From assembly GCA_922989275.2 (NCBI GenBank), contig OV277857.1, positions 8,928,001 to 8,992,000 of the forward strand: a stretch of DNA of 64,000 bases. The letters run 5' to 3'. The translations under genes were made by a program, and so were the position numbers. The notes under the pieces were generated by a model, which had not been told where the DNA came from, ran no database searches, and saw only the letters and a program-made list of their open reading frames with translations. Positions 54,044 through 64,000 of the stretch are shown here, piece by piece (within the stretch, counting starts at the first letter, position 1; every line of letters starts with the position of its first letter). This stretch comes from Gari tellinella. Lineage: Eukaryota; Mollusca; Bivalvia; Cardiida; Psammobiidae.

Positions 54044-54935
54044 TTTAACCCATTATCCGATAGCCTGTTTCTAGTATGGAAGACAAGTGACCACTTTAAA
54101 GCAGGTTGAAAGTTAAGCAGAATGTGCTTTAAGGCATATTCTGCTTTACTATCAACCTGCTTTAAGCTACCATCTGTAAGGATATAGAAAATATTTCTTA
54201 TGGTATATGTTTTTGACTGTAATTAATAACCTGATTTAAGCTACCGTCTGTAAGGATATAGGAAATATTTTTTGTGGTATGTTTTTGACTGTAGAAAATG
54301 GAACAATATTTTTGGTGACTTTCTGTATTGAAGACAGTGTGGTTGGGTAATCCATTACTCTATAGCTTGTTTCTAGTTTTGAGGACAGGTGAATACTTAA
54401 AGAAGGTTGAAAATAAAGCAGAATGCATTCTGCTGTACTTTCAGTCTGCTTTAAGCTACTTTTGCTACAACAGAAAAGATTTCTTATGGTACATATTCAT
54501 GGTTGTATAAATTTGATCTATTTTCTTCAGTGGATGAGTAAATTAAAGGCATATTTATGGGCTAGTGGGTTTAAGCAGGCTGAAGCTGAATCAGAATGTT
54601 TCTTATGGAGAATTCTGCTTTACCCCATAGAAGCGCCTTTGAGCGTGTTTAATTTATTCCTCCCCTGAAGAAAAAAGTTTCAATTTATATAATCATGAGA
54701 AATACCATAAGAAATATTTTCTAAATCCAAGCAGATGATAGCTTAAAGCAGGCTGAAAGTAAAGCAGAATGTGTCTTCAAAACTAGAAACAGGCTATGGG
54801 TTAAAGGGTTAAGCTACCATCTACTGAGATAAAGGAAATATTTCTAATGTACATGCTCATGACTGTATAAAGTGGAATTGTTTCTATAGTAAGGGTATAA
54901 ATTAAAGGCATATTTATGGGGTAATGGGTTAAAGT
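54044..54935. mobile_element. Cluster of about four family A copies and fragments
   Basis: Starts at TTAACCCATTATCCGATAGC (54044), TAATCCATTACTCTATAGC (54348) and TTTACCCCATAGAAGCGCC (54610), with several internal deletions, and a final ATGGGGTAATGGGTTAA at 54915-54931. A 45-bp segment (ATATTTCTTATGGTATATGT) is locally duplicated at 54190 and 54265. Confidence 0.75.
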
Positions 54936-55199
54936 AGATTGATTAACTTGTAATTGGTGCTCTAGTTAGATGATAAAGTTGCCTCAACTAAGTTGTGGTA
55001 TGCTTTATCACTAGATATACAATCGGAACTTGATACTTGGAACTCGCCTAAATCAATCTTACCAGTATTTAATGAGTTTAAGTTGAAAACTCGATCTCGT
55101 TTAAGTCAACGTTTTAACTTTGAAATATGGATATGTTTGAACTAAGGCAAGTTGAATAATTGGGTTTCAACTGTACTTTCTAAGATGAACCATAGCTAT

Positions 55200-56305
55200 T
55201 TTTAGCTCACCTGAGCCAAAGGCTCAATGTGAGCTATTGTGACCGCTCACCGTCCGTAGTACGTCCGTCCGCACAACCGAAATGGGTTAGAGGGCCTTTT
55301 CTGGCCAGATAACGGTAAACATAACAAAAGAAGACAATAGAGTTCATTCCGTAACAATAGAATAAGGGGCCGTGGCCCGTTATTCAAACAAAAGAAAATA
55401 ACAAAAAATGGCCCTCTAGATATGGTTCAGTCTGCTTCATACTTAGAGAAACAGGATCTGGAAGTGATCCACTGACAGTTATGTAATTATGTCTTATGCC
55501 ATATTTATACATATGTTTAATATTGGTTTTGTCCGAGTTATCTGTATGTCTTGTCATTTTTTCTTGTCCAGGATTCAACCCTTTCCCCCCATATACTGAC
55601 GTTTGTTAACCCATTACCCCATAAATGTGCATTTTTAGGCCTTTGATTTATTCCTCTACTTAAGAAAATAATTCCACTTTAAACAGTCATGAAAATGTAA
55701 GATGCGAAAGTAAAGCAAAGTGTGCATTAAGACACATTCTGCTTTACTTTCAACCTGCTTTAGGTGGCCACCTATTTTCAAAACTAGAAACATGCTATGG
55801 GGTAATGGGTAAAATGAAATTGCCTATTTGGAAAGAGCCTGATGAGAGGAAGTGCCATTTGCAAAGGCCATAACTCTGACATCATTGTTTTTTGAGTTAT
55901 TTCCCTTTGTGATATTTTCTTGTCAAGAAGACAACTTCAGTTCTACTGATGCTATTGTAATGAAATTTTATGTATGGAAAGAAACTGATGAGAGAAAATG
56001 CCATGCACAAGGGCAGCAATATTTAGTTTTTCCCCTTTGTCATATTTTATTGTCAGGAAAATAATTCCAGTTCTGCTGACGCTAGTGAAATAATTATCAT
56101 TTATTGGAAATGGAAATAGCTTGATAAGAGGATGTGTCATGGATAAGGGTCATAAGCTTGGCAACAAAATTCACTTTTGTCATGTTTTCTTGTCTGGAAG
56201 ATAACTCCATTTATAGTTATATTAAAATGTTGTCTTGCCCAGTCAACTTAGGTACAAACTTCAATGTCCTCAGGTGAGCGAATTTAGGGCCATGGCCCTC
56301 TTGTT
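55200..56305. repeat. TTTTTAGCTCACCTGAGCC-type bivalve repeat
   Basis: Opens TTTTTAGCTCACCTGAGCC, with CGTCCGTAGTACGTCCGTCC, and closes CCTCAGGTGAGCGAATTTAG-GGCCATGGCCCTCTTGTT. An A copy is inside (55606-55813). A 130-bp AAAGGGCC foldback-type cassette at ~55280-55425 is the inverse of 60047-60178. Confidence 0.82.
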
Positions 56306-56907
56306 CATTTTGAAAGTGTTTTTTACTTTTGTCTACAGAGATATATTGTTATACAATTAGATGGTGTATTCAAGATTGTACATGCATTGAGCATTCTATT
56401 TATATATTGTGATTCTTTATAATTGTTGTGATTTGGTCCTATAAAATTTAGAAATCTAATAAATTGTATGAATAAAACAAGATGTTTGTTGAAACACTGC
56501 TACCCTTGGTGTGACCATGACTCCTTAACAACCTTGACCTTTGTCTGACATGACCTAACTTGTACCCAGTTTAAAGGTTTCTCGAGTCGAGAACACATGC
56601 CAAATTATTGAAATATGAAGCCCCTATCATAATGTAGGTTCAAAGTTATGATTAGACAGACCAATAGATGAGCAAGAACAAGCCCCAACCAAGTCCTGTA
56701 GTGACGTAATAAAAAGATGTCTATGGCTCATTAAATTTGACCAGATGCTTCAATAGCAGGTGTATCAAATGGCAACAATAAACACTGGTTTCTGGAGAAA
56801 AAAATGGTGAATAAAGGGCCACAACTTTGTAGCAATGTGCAGGTTATCAAAACAATGACACATATCAAATTTCAGCTTAATATGTGAAAGCATTAAGAGA
56901 AAAAATA
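56306..56907. other. No gene recognised
   Basis: AATAAA at 56471 within an AT-rich stretch, then CATGACTCCTTAACAACCTT-GACC and similar phrases of dispersed repeats. Confidence 0.4.
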
Positions 56908-56909
56908 TA

Positions 56910-59900
56910 CTCAACAAAAAAAGTTAAGGAATTTTCAGAAAATCATCGCACAAAAGTACATCGAAAATAACCATTATCATTGTTTTTATTAATTTGATAA
57001 GATACATGTCATTGCTTGAAAAAAGTGTTTCCTTTAGTTTGATATCACTTATATCCTTGCTGTAGCACTGTTTTAAGTAACCTAAGGGTCAAAGTCATTT
57101 TCACAAAATTAGTGTCTACAGAGTAATCCCTCTTGTTTTGCAAAACACATGAACGAGTCGTGAGTTTTTATAAAGTGAAATCCAATTCTTATGAATGTAT
57201 AATGACATTAAAGTTTGTCTATTCTCCCAATAGCATCAATTGTCACGCATGAAAGATGAGAATATTCAAACAAGAGCATGCATGCACATTTCATCGCTCG
57301 TCTGTTGTTTTGAAGATCAGAGAAACGTTTCAGTAAGATTCGGTGTAAGGTCAAGGTCAATACCATTTGGTTCAATATTTTGATATGCCTGGATAGGCAA
57401 TATCACGATGAACATGCATACCAAAAATGAAGATTATTGATGAAGAATTAAAGAAGTTATGGCGAAATTATGCCGAGGGATCAGTCTCCATTTCTTCTGT
57501 CGAGCAGTCTCATGAGCCTTGAGGGTGTTTTTGTCGGTACTCTGCGGACCCTCTGTCTGAGAATATCCTATCCATGTTAAATGGGAGACATGTCCAGTGA
57601 GCGACTTTGACCTTTGACCTTATTTTTATGCATTTTCACTGATCTTCATAGCTTATTCGAGTGTTAAATAACACTAATGAAAACACTTATTTTGTGAAAA
57701 ATGACCTTGACCCTTAGGTTACTTGAAACAGTGCTAGAGCGAGGATATAAGTGATATCAACTTAAAGGAAATATTTCTTATAAGCGAAGAAATGGATCTA
57801 ATCAAATAAATAAAACAAGAGCGTGTCCCAGTTACACGAATGCCCCCCGATGATACAGGGAGGGGAATCCAGACTATCAAACGTAAAAGTTAGAGAGCTG
57901 AAACTGTAGTGGAGCGCCATTTTGAGGACTTCAAGGGCCATTACTCCAAAGGGCCTAGCATAAATTGGTGCCGCTGGTTATCCAAATTGGTCTCCATTTT
58001 ATGTCAACAAACATTTTCAGAAAGTTTGGTGATGATCAGATGAAAAGCAATGTGTTTGTGAAACACAAATGCCCCCAGCCAGCATCATGTTCTGTAATGT
58101 AATGCTTATTTGCAAAAGTAGGTCAAAAGTCATGGTCGTAGGGTAAATGAAACATTGGCATGGTTGGAGAAGTCTTAACACAAGAAACCTATAAAGTATG
58201 GAAGCTCTAGGCCTACTGGTTCAAATGTTATAGGCGTATAAAGATTTATACAAATAAAGGTCAAAGGTCGAGGTCACAAGGGCAAAAACGTAGGTATGGT
58301 TGGAAAGGTCTTGACACAAAAAATATATAAACAAAATATGAAAGCCGTAGGCCTACTGGTGCAAATGTTATAGCCATTTAAAGATTTCAACAAAAGTAGA
58401 TCAAATGTCAAGGTCACAAGGTCAAAAAGTTTTGTATGGTTAGAAAGGGAAAACACATGTCAAGTATAAAAGGCCCAGGTGCAAAAATAAAAAAGTTCTA
58501 TCCAAGGTTAAGGTTTTTGGTTAAAGTTTGATTAAATAGGTCAAAGATCGAGGTCAAGGTCACATGGTCAAAGATGTTGGTATGGTTGGAAAGGTCTTGA
58601 CACAAGAAATATACATACAAAATATTAAAGCCCTGGGCCAACTGGTGCAAATGTTATAGCCATTTAAAGATTTTTACAAAAGTAGGTCAAATGTCAAGGT
58701 CACAAGGTCAAAAAGTTTTGTATGGTTGGAAAGGTCTTGCCATGAAGAATACACATGCCAAGTATAAAAGGCCCAGGTTAAAAAATGCAAAAGTTATAGC
58801 CAATGTTAATGTTTTTGGTTAAAGTTTGATTAAATAGGTCAACAGTGAAGGTCAAGGTCACATGGTCAAAGATATTGGTATGGTAGGAAAGGTCTTGACA
58901 CAAAACATATACATACAAAATATGAAAGCCCTATGCTAACTGGTGCAAATGTTATAGCAATTTAAAGATATTTACAAAAGAAGGTCAAATGTCAAGGTCA
59001 AGGTCAAAAAGTTTTATATGGTTGGAAAGGTCTTGCCATGAGGAATACACATGCCAAGTATAAAAGGCCCAGGTGCAAAAATGCAAAAGTTATAGCCAAG
59101 GTTAAGGTTTTTGGTTAAAGTTTGATTAAATAGGTCAAAGGTCAAGGTCAAGGTCGCATGGTCAAAGATGTTGGTATGGTTGGAAAGGTCTTGACACAAG
59201 AAATATACATACAAAATATGAAAGCCCTGGGCCTACTGGTTCAAATGTTATAGCCATTTAAAGATTTTTACAAAAGTAGGTCAAATTTCAAGGTCAAGGT
59301 CACAAGGTCAAAAAGTTTTATATGGTTGGAAAGGTCTTGCCATGAGGAATACACATGCAAAGTATAAAAGGCCCAGGTTTAAAAATGCAAAAGTTATAGC
59401 CAAGGTTAAGGTTTTTGGTTAAAGTTTGATTAAATAGGTCAAAGGTCAAGGTCGCATGGTCCAAGATGTTGGTATGGTTGGAAAGGTCTTGAGACAAGAA
59501 ATATACATACAAAATATGAAAGCCCTGGGCCTACTGGTTCAAATCTTATAGCCATTTAAAAAAAATTACAAAAGTAGGTCAAATTTCAAGGTCAAGGTCA
59601 CAAGGTCAAAAAGTTTTATATGGTTGGAAAGGTCTTGCCATGAGGAATACACATGCAAAGTATAAAAGGCTCAGGTGTAAAAATGCAAAAGTTATAGCCA
59701 AGGTTAAGGTTTTTGGTTAAAGTTTGATTAAATAGGTCAACGGTCACGGTCAAGGTCACATGGTCAAAGATGTTGGTATGGTTGGAAAGGTCTTGACAAA
59801 AGAAATATAGATACAAAATATGAAAGCCCTGGGCCTACTGGTGCAAATGTTATAGCCATTTAAAGATTTTTACAAAAGTAGGTCAAATGTCAAGGTCAAG

Positions 59901-60515
59901 GTCACAAGGTCAAAAAGGTTTGTATGGATAGAAAGGTCTTGATACAGGGAAGACACATGCCAAGTATAAAAGGTCCAGGTACAAAAATGCAAGAGTTATA
60001 GCCAAGGTTAAGGTTTTTGGCACAGACAGACGGACGTGCCACCGAATTGGGTTAAAGGGCCTTTTCTTTTGTTATTTTCTTTTGTTCGAATAACGGGCCA
60101 CGGCCCCTTAGTGTATTGTTACGGAATGAACTCTATTGTCTTCTTTTGTTATGTTTACCGTTATCTGGCCCTTTAACTCACTTTAGTGGCGCGGACGGAC
60201 GGACGGATGGACGGACGGACGTTCTCACAGTTGGACATTTGTTGGGTATATTTTTTGTTTAAAAGTACCCAACAGTACACTAAAATACCCAACAATAACA
60301 ATAGGGCAATCACGGAATGAATGGAATCTATTGTTCTCCCTACCCAACAAAGGACCTTTCATGCGCTCGGACAGACGGACGGACAAACCAACAGACATGA
60401 CAAAAACTATATGCCCCCGAATCGTAGATTCTGGGGGCATAAAAAGAGTAATGGTTAGTTTCGGTGTACTTTTTTGCGATGGTTTTCTGAAAATTCCTTA
60501 ACTTTTTTTGTTGAG
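56910..60515. mobile_element. TA-flanked long inverted-repeat element (Tc1/mariner-like MITE) with nested insert
   Basis: CTCAACAAAAAAAGTTAAGG at 56910 is inverted at 60496-60515, TA on both sides. The arms continue: 57000-57130 (TGATATCACTTATATCC...AACCTAAGGGTCAAAG) pairs with 57690-57790. With the insert at ~57814-60443 removed, the element is an almost continuous foldback of about 970 bp. No transposase frame. Confidence 0.82.
57814..60443. repeat. Nested ACAAGAG...GGGGGCAT repeat with ~300-bp tandem units
   Basis: Opens ACAAGAGCGTGTCCCAGTTA-CACGAATGCCCCC and closes CTGGGGGCATAAAAA. From ~58260 to 59990 about six ~300-bp units each hold GTTGGTATGGTTGGAAAGGT and two clusters of AAGGTCA. 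At 60047-60178 and ~60230-60360 lie two short foldback cassettes flanked by CGGACGGACGG. Confidence 0.85.
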
Positions 60516-61370
60516 TATATGTTGAAAATGATGCAAAGTTCCAAAAGGTGCATACTGGTAACTCGTGGGGAAGTTGAATTGTGATGACAGATGAATGGGT
60601 GAGTTTGGTTTTACAGCACAGTCACACAAAATAAGTCATACAGCAATAAGGGATGACGAGATGATGATTTGGGGTAATTTTATTTGTTGCACAGCTCATG
60701 GGATCAAAACCACCAACACGCCTTCCTTTTAGTTATTGGCCGAGGAGATAACCTATGACAATTAAGCCCAACAAGGTACAACGGTCTCTGGGATGAAACT
60801 TAAACTCAAAGTGCAAATCCATGTCATATACCAAATTTAACTTCATGTGAAAACATTTATGAGAAAAGTGAAAAACCCGGACAGAGGGACATCGGCATAC
60901 CACAATACTTTCCGTCTGAAGACAGGCGTATAAACCGCAGACTAGCCTTGGCTGGAATGGTCCATTTGTAGTTAAGGGGTCTTGGGATTATAGGGTAAAC
61001 AGATATGATATGTAGATACTGGTAAAATAAAAGAAAAACATAAAAACAAGAGCACATGGATAAAATGATTTTATTTTGTATTTAAATTATGTCATTCCTT
61101 CACTAAGATTATGAATGTAACTTTACAGCAATATAAACTACATCGTGTGATTAACCAGCTTCCGTTCAAATGCTCAAACAAAGGGACAAACTTCATATTA
61201 ACATGACAAGAGTACTGAAATCTCAAAAAACAAAATAGGAAAGGAAAAGACACTCCACCCATCAACTCTTCAGATATACACATTATTTTTCACAATTTAT
61301 CCGTTACTGCAACTTGTGCTGTCAAGTTCTATCTGTTATCAAAATCAAAACCAACATGACCTTTTTAACA
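60516..61370. other. No gene recognised
   Basis: Contains dispersed-repeat phrases (GGGACATCGGCATACCACAA). Short reverse-strand frames have no recognised homology. Confidence 0.4.
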
Positions 61371-61373
61371 GTG

Positions 61374-61530
61374 CTCAAGATAAGGGGGAGTAAGCAATGA
61401 TTCCAGCTGTCTCCTTTTATCTCCACCAAACTCTATGTTGTAATGAAGAGTAGTCACAAAATAGGGTTTGGTGGAGATAAGAGAATATCAGCAATTGACA
61501 TACTCCCCTTATCAGGTGCTATGCCTTTTA
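61374..61530. mobile_element. Family E foldback MITE
   Basis: CTCAAGATAAGGGGGAGTAA to CATACTCCCCTTATCAGGTG; inner CTCCACCAAACTCTATGTTG / AATAGGGTTTGGTGGAGATA. Confidence 0.75.
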
Positions 61531-61699
61531 TTGCTCTCAGATTATGCATTCTATCATATAAAAGGTGAAACACAACAAGTTCACATAACTCTAGCTGGTT
61601 AGCCGACTGTTTTGTGCAATGGGTTATTCTCATATTCACAATAATACAATTAGCCGGTCCTGTGTTCAGCACCCATTCAAAGAGGAGTCCTGAGACTGC

Positions 61700-61940
61700 T
61701 TAACCCTTTACTCCATAAATACACCTTTTTACTCCTTAATTGTTTTCCTTCATTGAAGATTATACTGTAGTTATTGTTTATACAGTCATGAGCATGTACC
61801 ATAAGGAATATTCTTTTATCCTAGTAGATTATAGCTTAAAGCAGGTTGAAAGTAAAGCAGAATGTGCCTTAAGGCACATTCTGCTTTACTTTCAGCCTGT
61901 TTTAAGTGGTCACCTGTCTTCAAAACTAGAAATGGGTTAA
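61700..61940. mobile_element. Family A MITE
   Basis: TTAACCCTTTACTCCATAAA to GAAATGGGTTAA. Its right TTAA is also the left TTAA of the next A copy. Confidence 0.85.
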
Positions 61941-62442
61941 CCGTTTACTTCATAGATCTACACACATTTTTACGCCTTTCACTTATTCCTCCACTGACAA
62001 AAATAGTTCCAATATATAATTTCATGAATATGTTTATATAAGAAATAGTTTCTATCTTCTAGCAGGTAGTAGCTTAAAGCAGGCTGCATGTAAAGCAGCA
62101 AGGACCTTAACTCTTTCCTCCCTAAAACTTTAAATGGACAATTCCAGTTTCCATTTAAGTCTAATCCATTTCTGACTTTTATGGGTTGTTTTTGTCAATG
62201 TTTGGCATTATGACAAACAGTGAAGACCCGGATGAGAGGGCTCCTTTTGGAGCCCTCTGATCTGGGTCTTCACTGTTTGCATAGAACAAGTGTACTATTC
62301 ACATGTACACTGTTTGAAAAGAACGCCTATATAAGGGACTAGGGTTCAAAGGGTTAAGGCTCATTCTGCTTCACTTTCAACTTGCTTTAAGTGGTCACCT
62401 GTCTTCAAAACTAGAAACAGTCTATGGGGTAAAGAGTTTTAA
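61937..62442. mobile_element. Family A MITE with a family B copy at its centre
   Basis: TTAACCGTTTACTTCATAGA, interrupted at AGGACC-TTAA, resuming GGCTCATTCTGCTTCACTTT and ending TATGGGGTAAAGAGTTTTAA. Confidence 0.88.
62107..62357. mobile_element. Family B MITE nested in family A
   Basis: TTAACTCTTTCCTCCCTAAA to CTAGGGTTCAAAGGGTTAA, with the host's central CCTTAAGG cut and its TTAA duplicated (62107-62110, 62354-62357). Confidence 0.92.
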
Positions 62443-62658
62443 CTAATTATTCAATAGGGTTCCCTTTTTCTATGAACTGACTGTTGCATGACCATTTTAA
62501 TTCTTTACTACTGAAAATTGCACCTAAACAAGCGCACTCTATACAAGTGCAAGTTGAACTTATAAAAACCGCAAGGGAACCTAATAGGTTACAAAAGGCT
62601 TGTGTTACGCAGTCATTTAAGAGAAAGTTAATTGGCTATATGTAAGATGGATTGCAAC

Positions 62659-62869
62659 TTAACCCATTACTCCATAGCCTGTCTCTAGTTTTGAAGACAA
62701 GTAACCACTTAAAGCAGGTTGAAAGCTTTACTTTCAACCTGTTTTAAGCTACAATATGGTAGGATATAGAAAAAAAATCTTATGGTACATGTTCATTCCA
62801 GTATAAAGTGAAACTATTTCGTTCAGTGAAAGAATAAATTCAAGGCGTATTTATGGGGTAATGGGTTAG
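62659..62869. mobile_element. Family A MITE
   Basis: TTAACCCATTACTCCATAGC to TATGGGGTAATGGGTTAG; central hairpin shortened to GAAAGCTTTACTTTC. Confidence 0.82.
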
Positions 62870-63383
62870 AATACAGAAGATTGTTCAATAAATGTGTATG
62901 CCCTCGGTAGCATCCTTGCCAATATATTCAGAATCTTTTCTTCATGCCAAATTAGGTCAAGTTCAAATCAAAGTTACATGGATTATTGGTGGATTGGAAA
63001 TGGTCCAAGGCCACAACTTTGCAAGTATCAAGGCATTTAAGTGAGAGGTGTTGACGTAGATTAAACTGTAAAATCTGGTTAACCTAGTACTCGCCAATGG
63101 ACAGGACAAATACTATATGCCCCCGTATCTAAAGATGCTGGGAGCATATCGATAGGGCAATCATTTTTATTTTGCATAAAGCATTAATGTCTTAAGAGAC
63201 TTCCATGAAGCTACATTAAATGGATTCTTAAAACAAATTTTAGTGTATTGCTTATGTGTTAGTGTACCTAGCATTCTAATGAAATTAAATTATTAGCATT
63301 CCGCATGCATGCAACTAAAAGCGAAAAAACTGTTATACAAGATTATTTCAATGTATGGGATTCAAAATTGTTAGTAATGGTAT

Positions 63384-63616
63384 ATAACCCATTACCTCAC
63401 AGCCTTTTCTAGTTTTGAAGATAGGAGGCTGCATAAAGCAGATTGAAAGTAAAGCAAAATGTGCCTTTCAGCCTGCTTCAAGTTACTATCTACAAGGATA
63501 TAGAAACTATTTCTTATGGCATATATTCATGAATGTTTAAAGTGGAACAATTTGTTTTCAGTGGAGGATTAAATTGAGCAGCGTAAAAAGGGTGTATTTA
63601 TGGGGTAATGGGTTAA
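63384..63616. mobile_element. Family A MITE
   Basis: TATAACCCATTACCTCACAG to TATGGGGTAATGGGTTAA; central hairpin shortened. Confidence 0.8.
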
Positions 63617-63688
63617 AGAAAATGACACCATGCCTTGATAAAGAGCTACACGACGGTATTTTCTTCCTGTAGCTTGACCGGTGGATGC

Positions 63689-63940
63689 TTAACCCTTTCC
63701 CCCATAGGTACGCCTTTTAGGGCCTTTACTTTATTCCTCCGCTGAAGAAAATAGTTCTAATTCAATCAGTCATGAATATATGTTATGGGAAATATTTTCT
63801 ATATTCTAGCACATGGAAGCTTAAAGCAGGCTGGAAGTAAAGCAGAATGCGCCTTAAGGCGCATTCTGCTTTACTTTCAACCTGCTTTAAGTAGTCACCT
63901 ATCTTCAATACTTTAAATAGGTTATCAGGTAAAGGGTTAA
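63689..63940. mobile_element. Family A MITE
   Basis: TTAACCCTTTCCCCCATAGG to TATCAGGTAAAGGGTTAA; full centre GCGCCTTAAGGCGC. Confidence 0.87.
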
Positions 63941-63987
63941 AACTGGCTGAAAGAAAACTTCTGCTCTACTTTCAGCAGCCACCTATC

Positions 63988-64000
63988 TTAACTCTTTCCT
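63988..64000. mobile_element. Start of a family B MITE, cut by the window end
   Basis: TTAACTCTTTCCT, the B left end, preceded by a family C or A arm (CAGCAGCCACCTATC), so probably another nested insertion. Confidence 0.6.

Noticed and set aside
56471..56476. AATAAA as TKFC poly(A) signal
   Set aside because: Over 4 kb from the stop codon, with several repeats between; not supported without transcript data.
59014..59816. Repeated reverse-strand frames of ~65 codons (YVYFLCQDLSNHTN...)
   Set aside because: Same frame in each ~300-bp tandem unit of a dispersed repeat; no start context or domain.

Overview
The window is animal nuclear DNA, most likely from a bivalve mollusc. The support is two vertebrate-like genes split into many short exons by long repeat-filled introns, GT-AG splice sites, dense short inverted-repeat transposons (MITEs), and modular repeats of the 'TTTTTAGCTCACCTGAG...CAGGTGAGCGA...' and 'CGTCCGTCCG' types that I associate with bivalve genomes. 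The clade is inference; no species is claimed. Both recognisable genes are on the + strand. No bacterial-type operon, CRISPR array, rRNA or convincing functional tRNA was seen.

Gene 1 (5981-13479, 3' part only) is a phospholipase D family member of the PLD3/PLD4 type. Six exons encode the last ~318 residues, with both HKD motifs. The N-terminal exons, expected to hold the membrane anchor, were not found in the first 5.9 kb and probably lie upstream of the window. One intron has a GC donor, and one begins with a 51-bp minisatellite of about 23 copies that repeats the donor-like sequence. A poly(A) signal follows at 13561.

Gene 2 (21271-52324) is a complete triokinase/FMN cyclase (TKFC; dihydroxyacetone kinase DhaK+DhaL fusion). 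Sixteen coding positions give 588 residues. The third coding position is duplicated: exons 3a (23990-24174) and 3b (24924-25108) are both 185 nt with identical phases and about 56% identical products. Including both gives a stop after three codons and including neither shifts the frame, so they look like a mutually exclusive pair. Exon 3a replaces the conserved substrate-site Lys with Pro and keeps the Asp. This is the most interesting feature of the window.

The rest is mostly repeats. I name the main families A (ends TTAACCCATTACCCCATA), B (ends TTAACTCTTTCCTCCC / GGGTTCAAAGGGTTAA), C (ends TACAGTAAAACCTCTCTATT), D (ends TTAACCCTTCACTGCC), E (ends CTCCAGATAAGGGGG), F (TACAGTGAAACCCCTCTAAA), G (TACAGTGTTCCCTCTCTACA) and I (GGGCCCGTCTTACGAAA). 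A, B and D insert at TTAA; C, F and G have TA ends. Several copies sit inside others at exact TTAA sites, which gives a relative order of insertion. Larger elements are a Tigger/pogo-like non-autonomous transposon (31008-32772), a TA-flanked long inverted-repeat element with a 2.6-kb nested repeat (56910-60515), a probable solo LTR inside an A copy (50781-51738), a TTAA-flanked element carrying a tRNA-Leu-like sequence (19298-19825), and several multi-kb bivalve-type repeats. 52.4-64 kb and most of 13.6-21.2 kb show no gene I can recognise.
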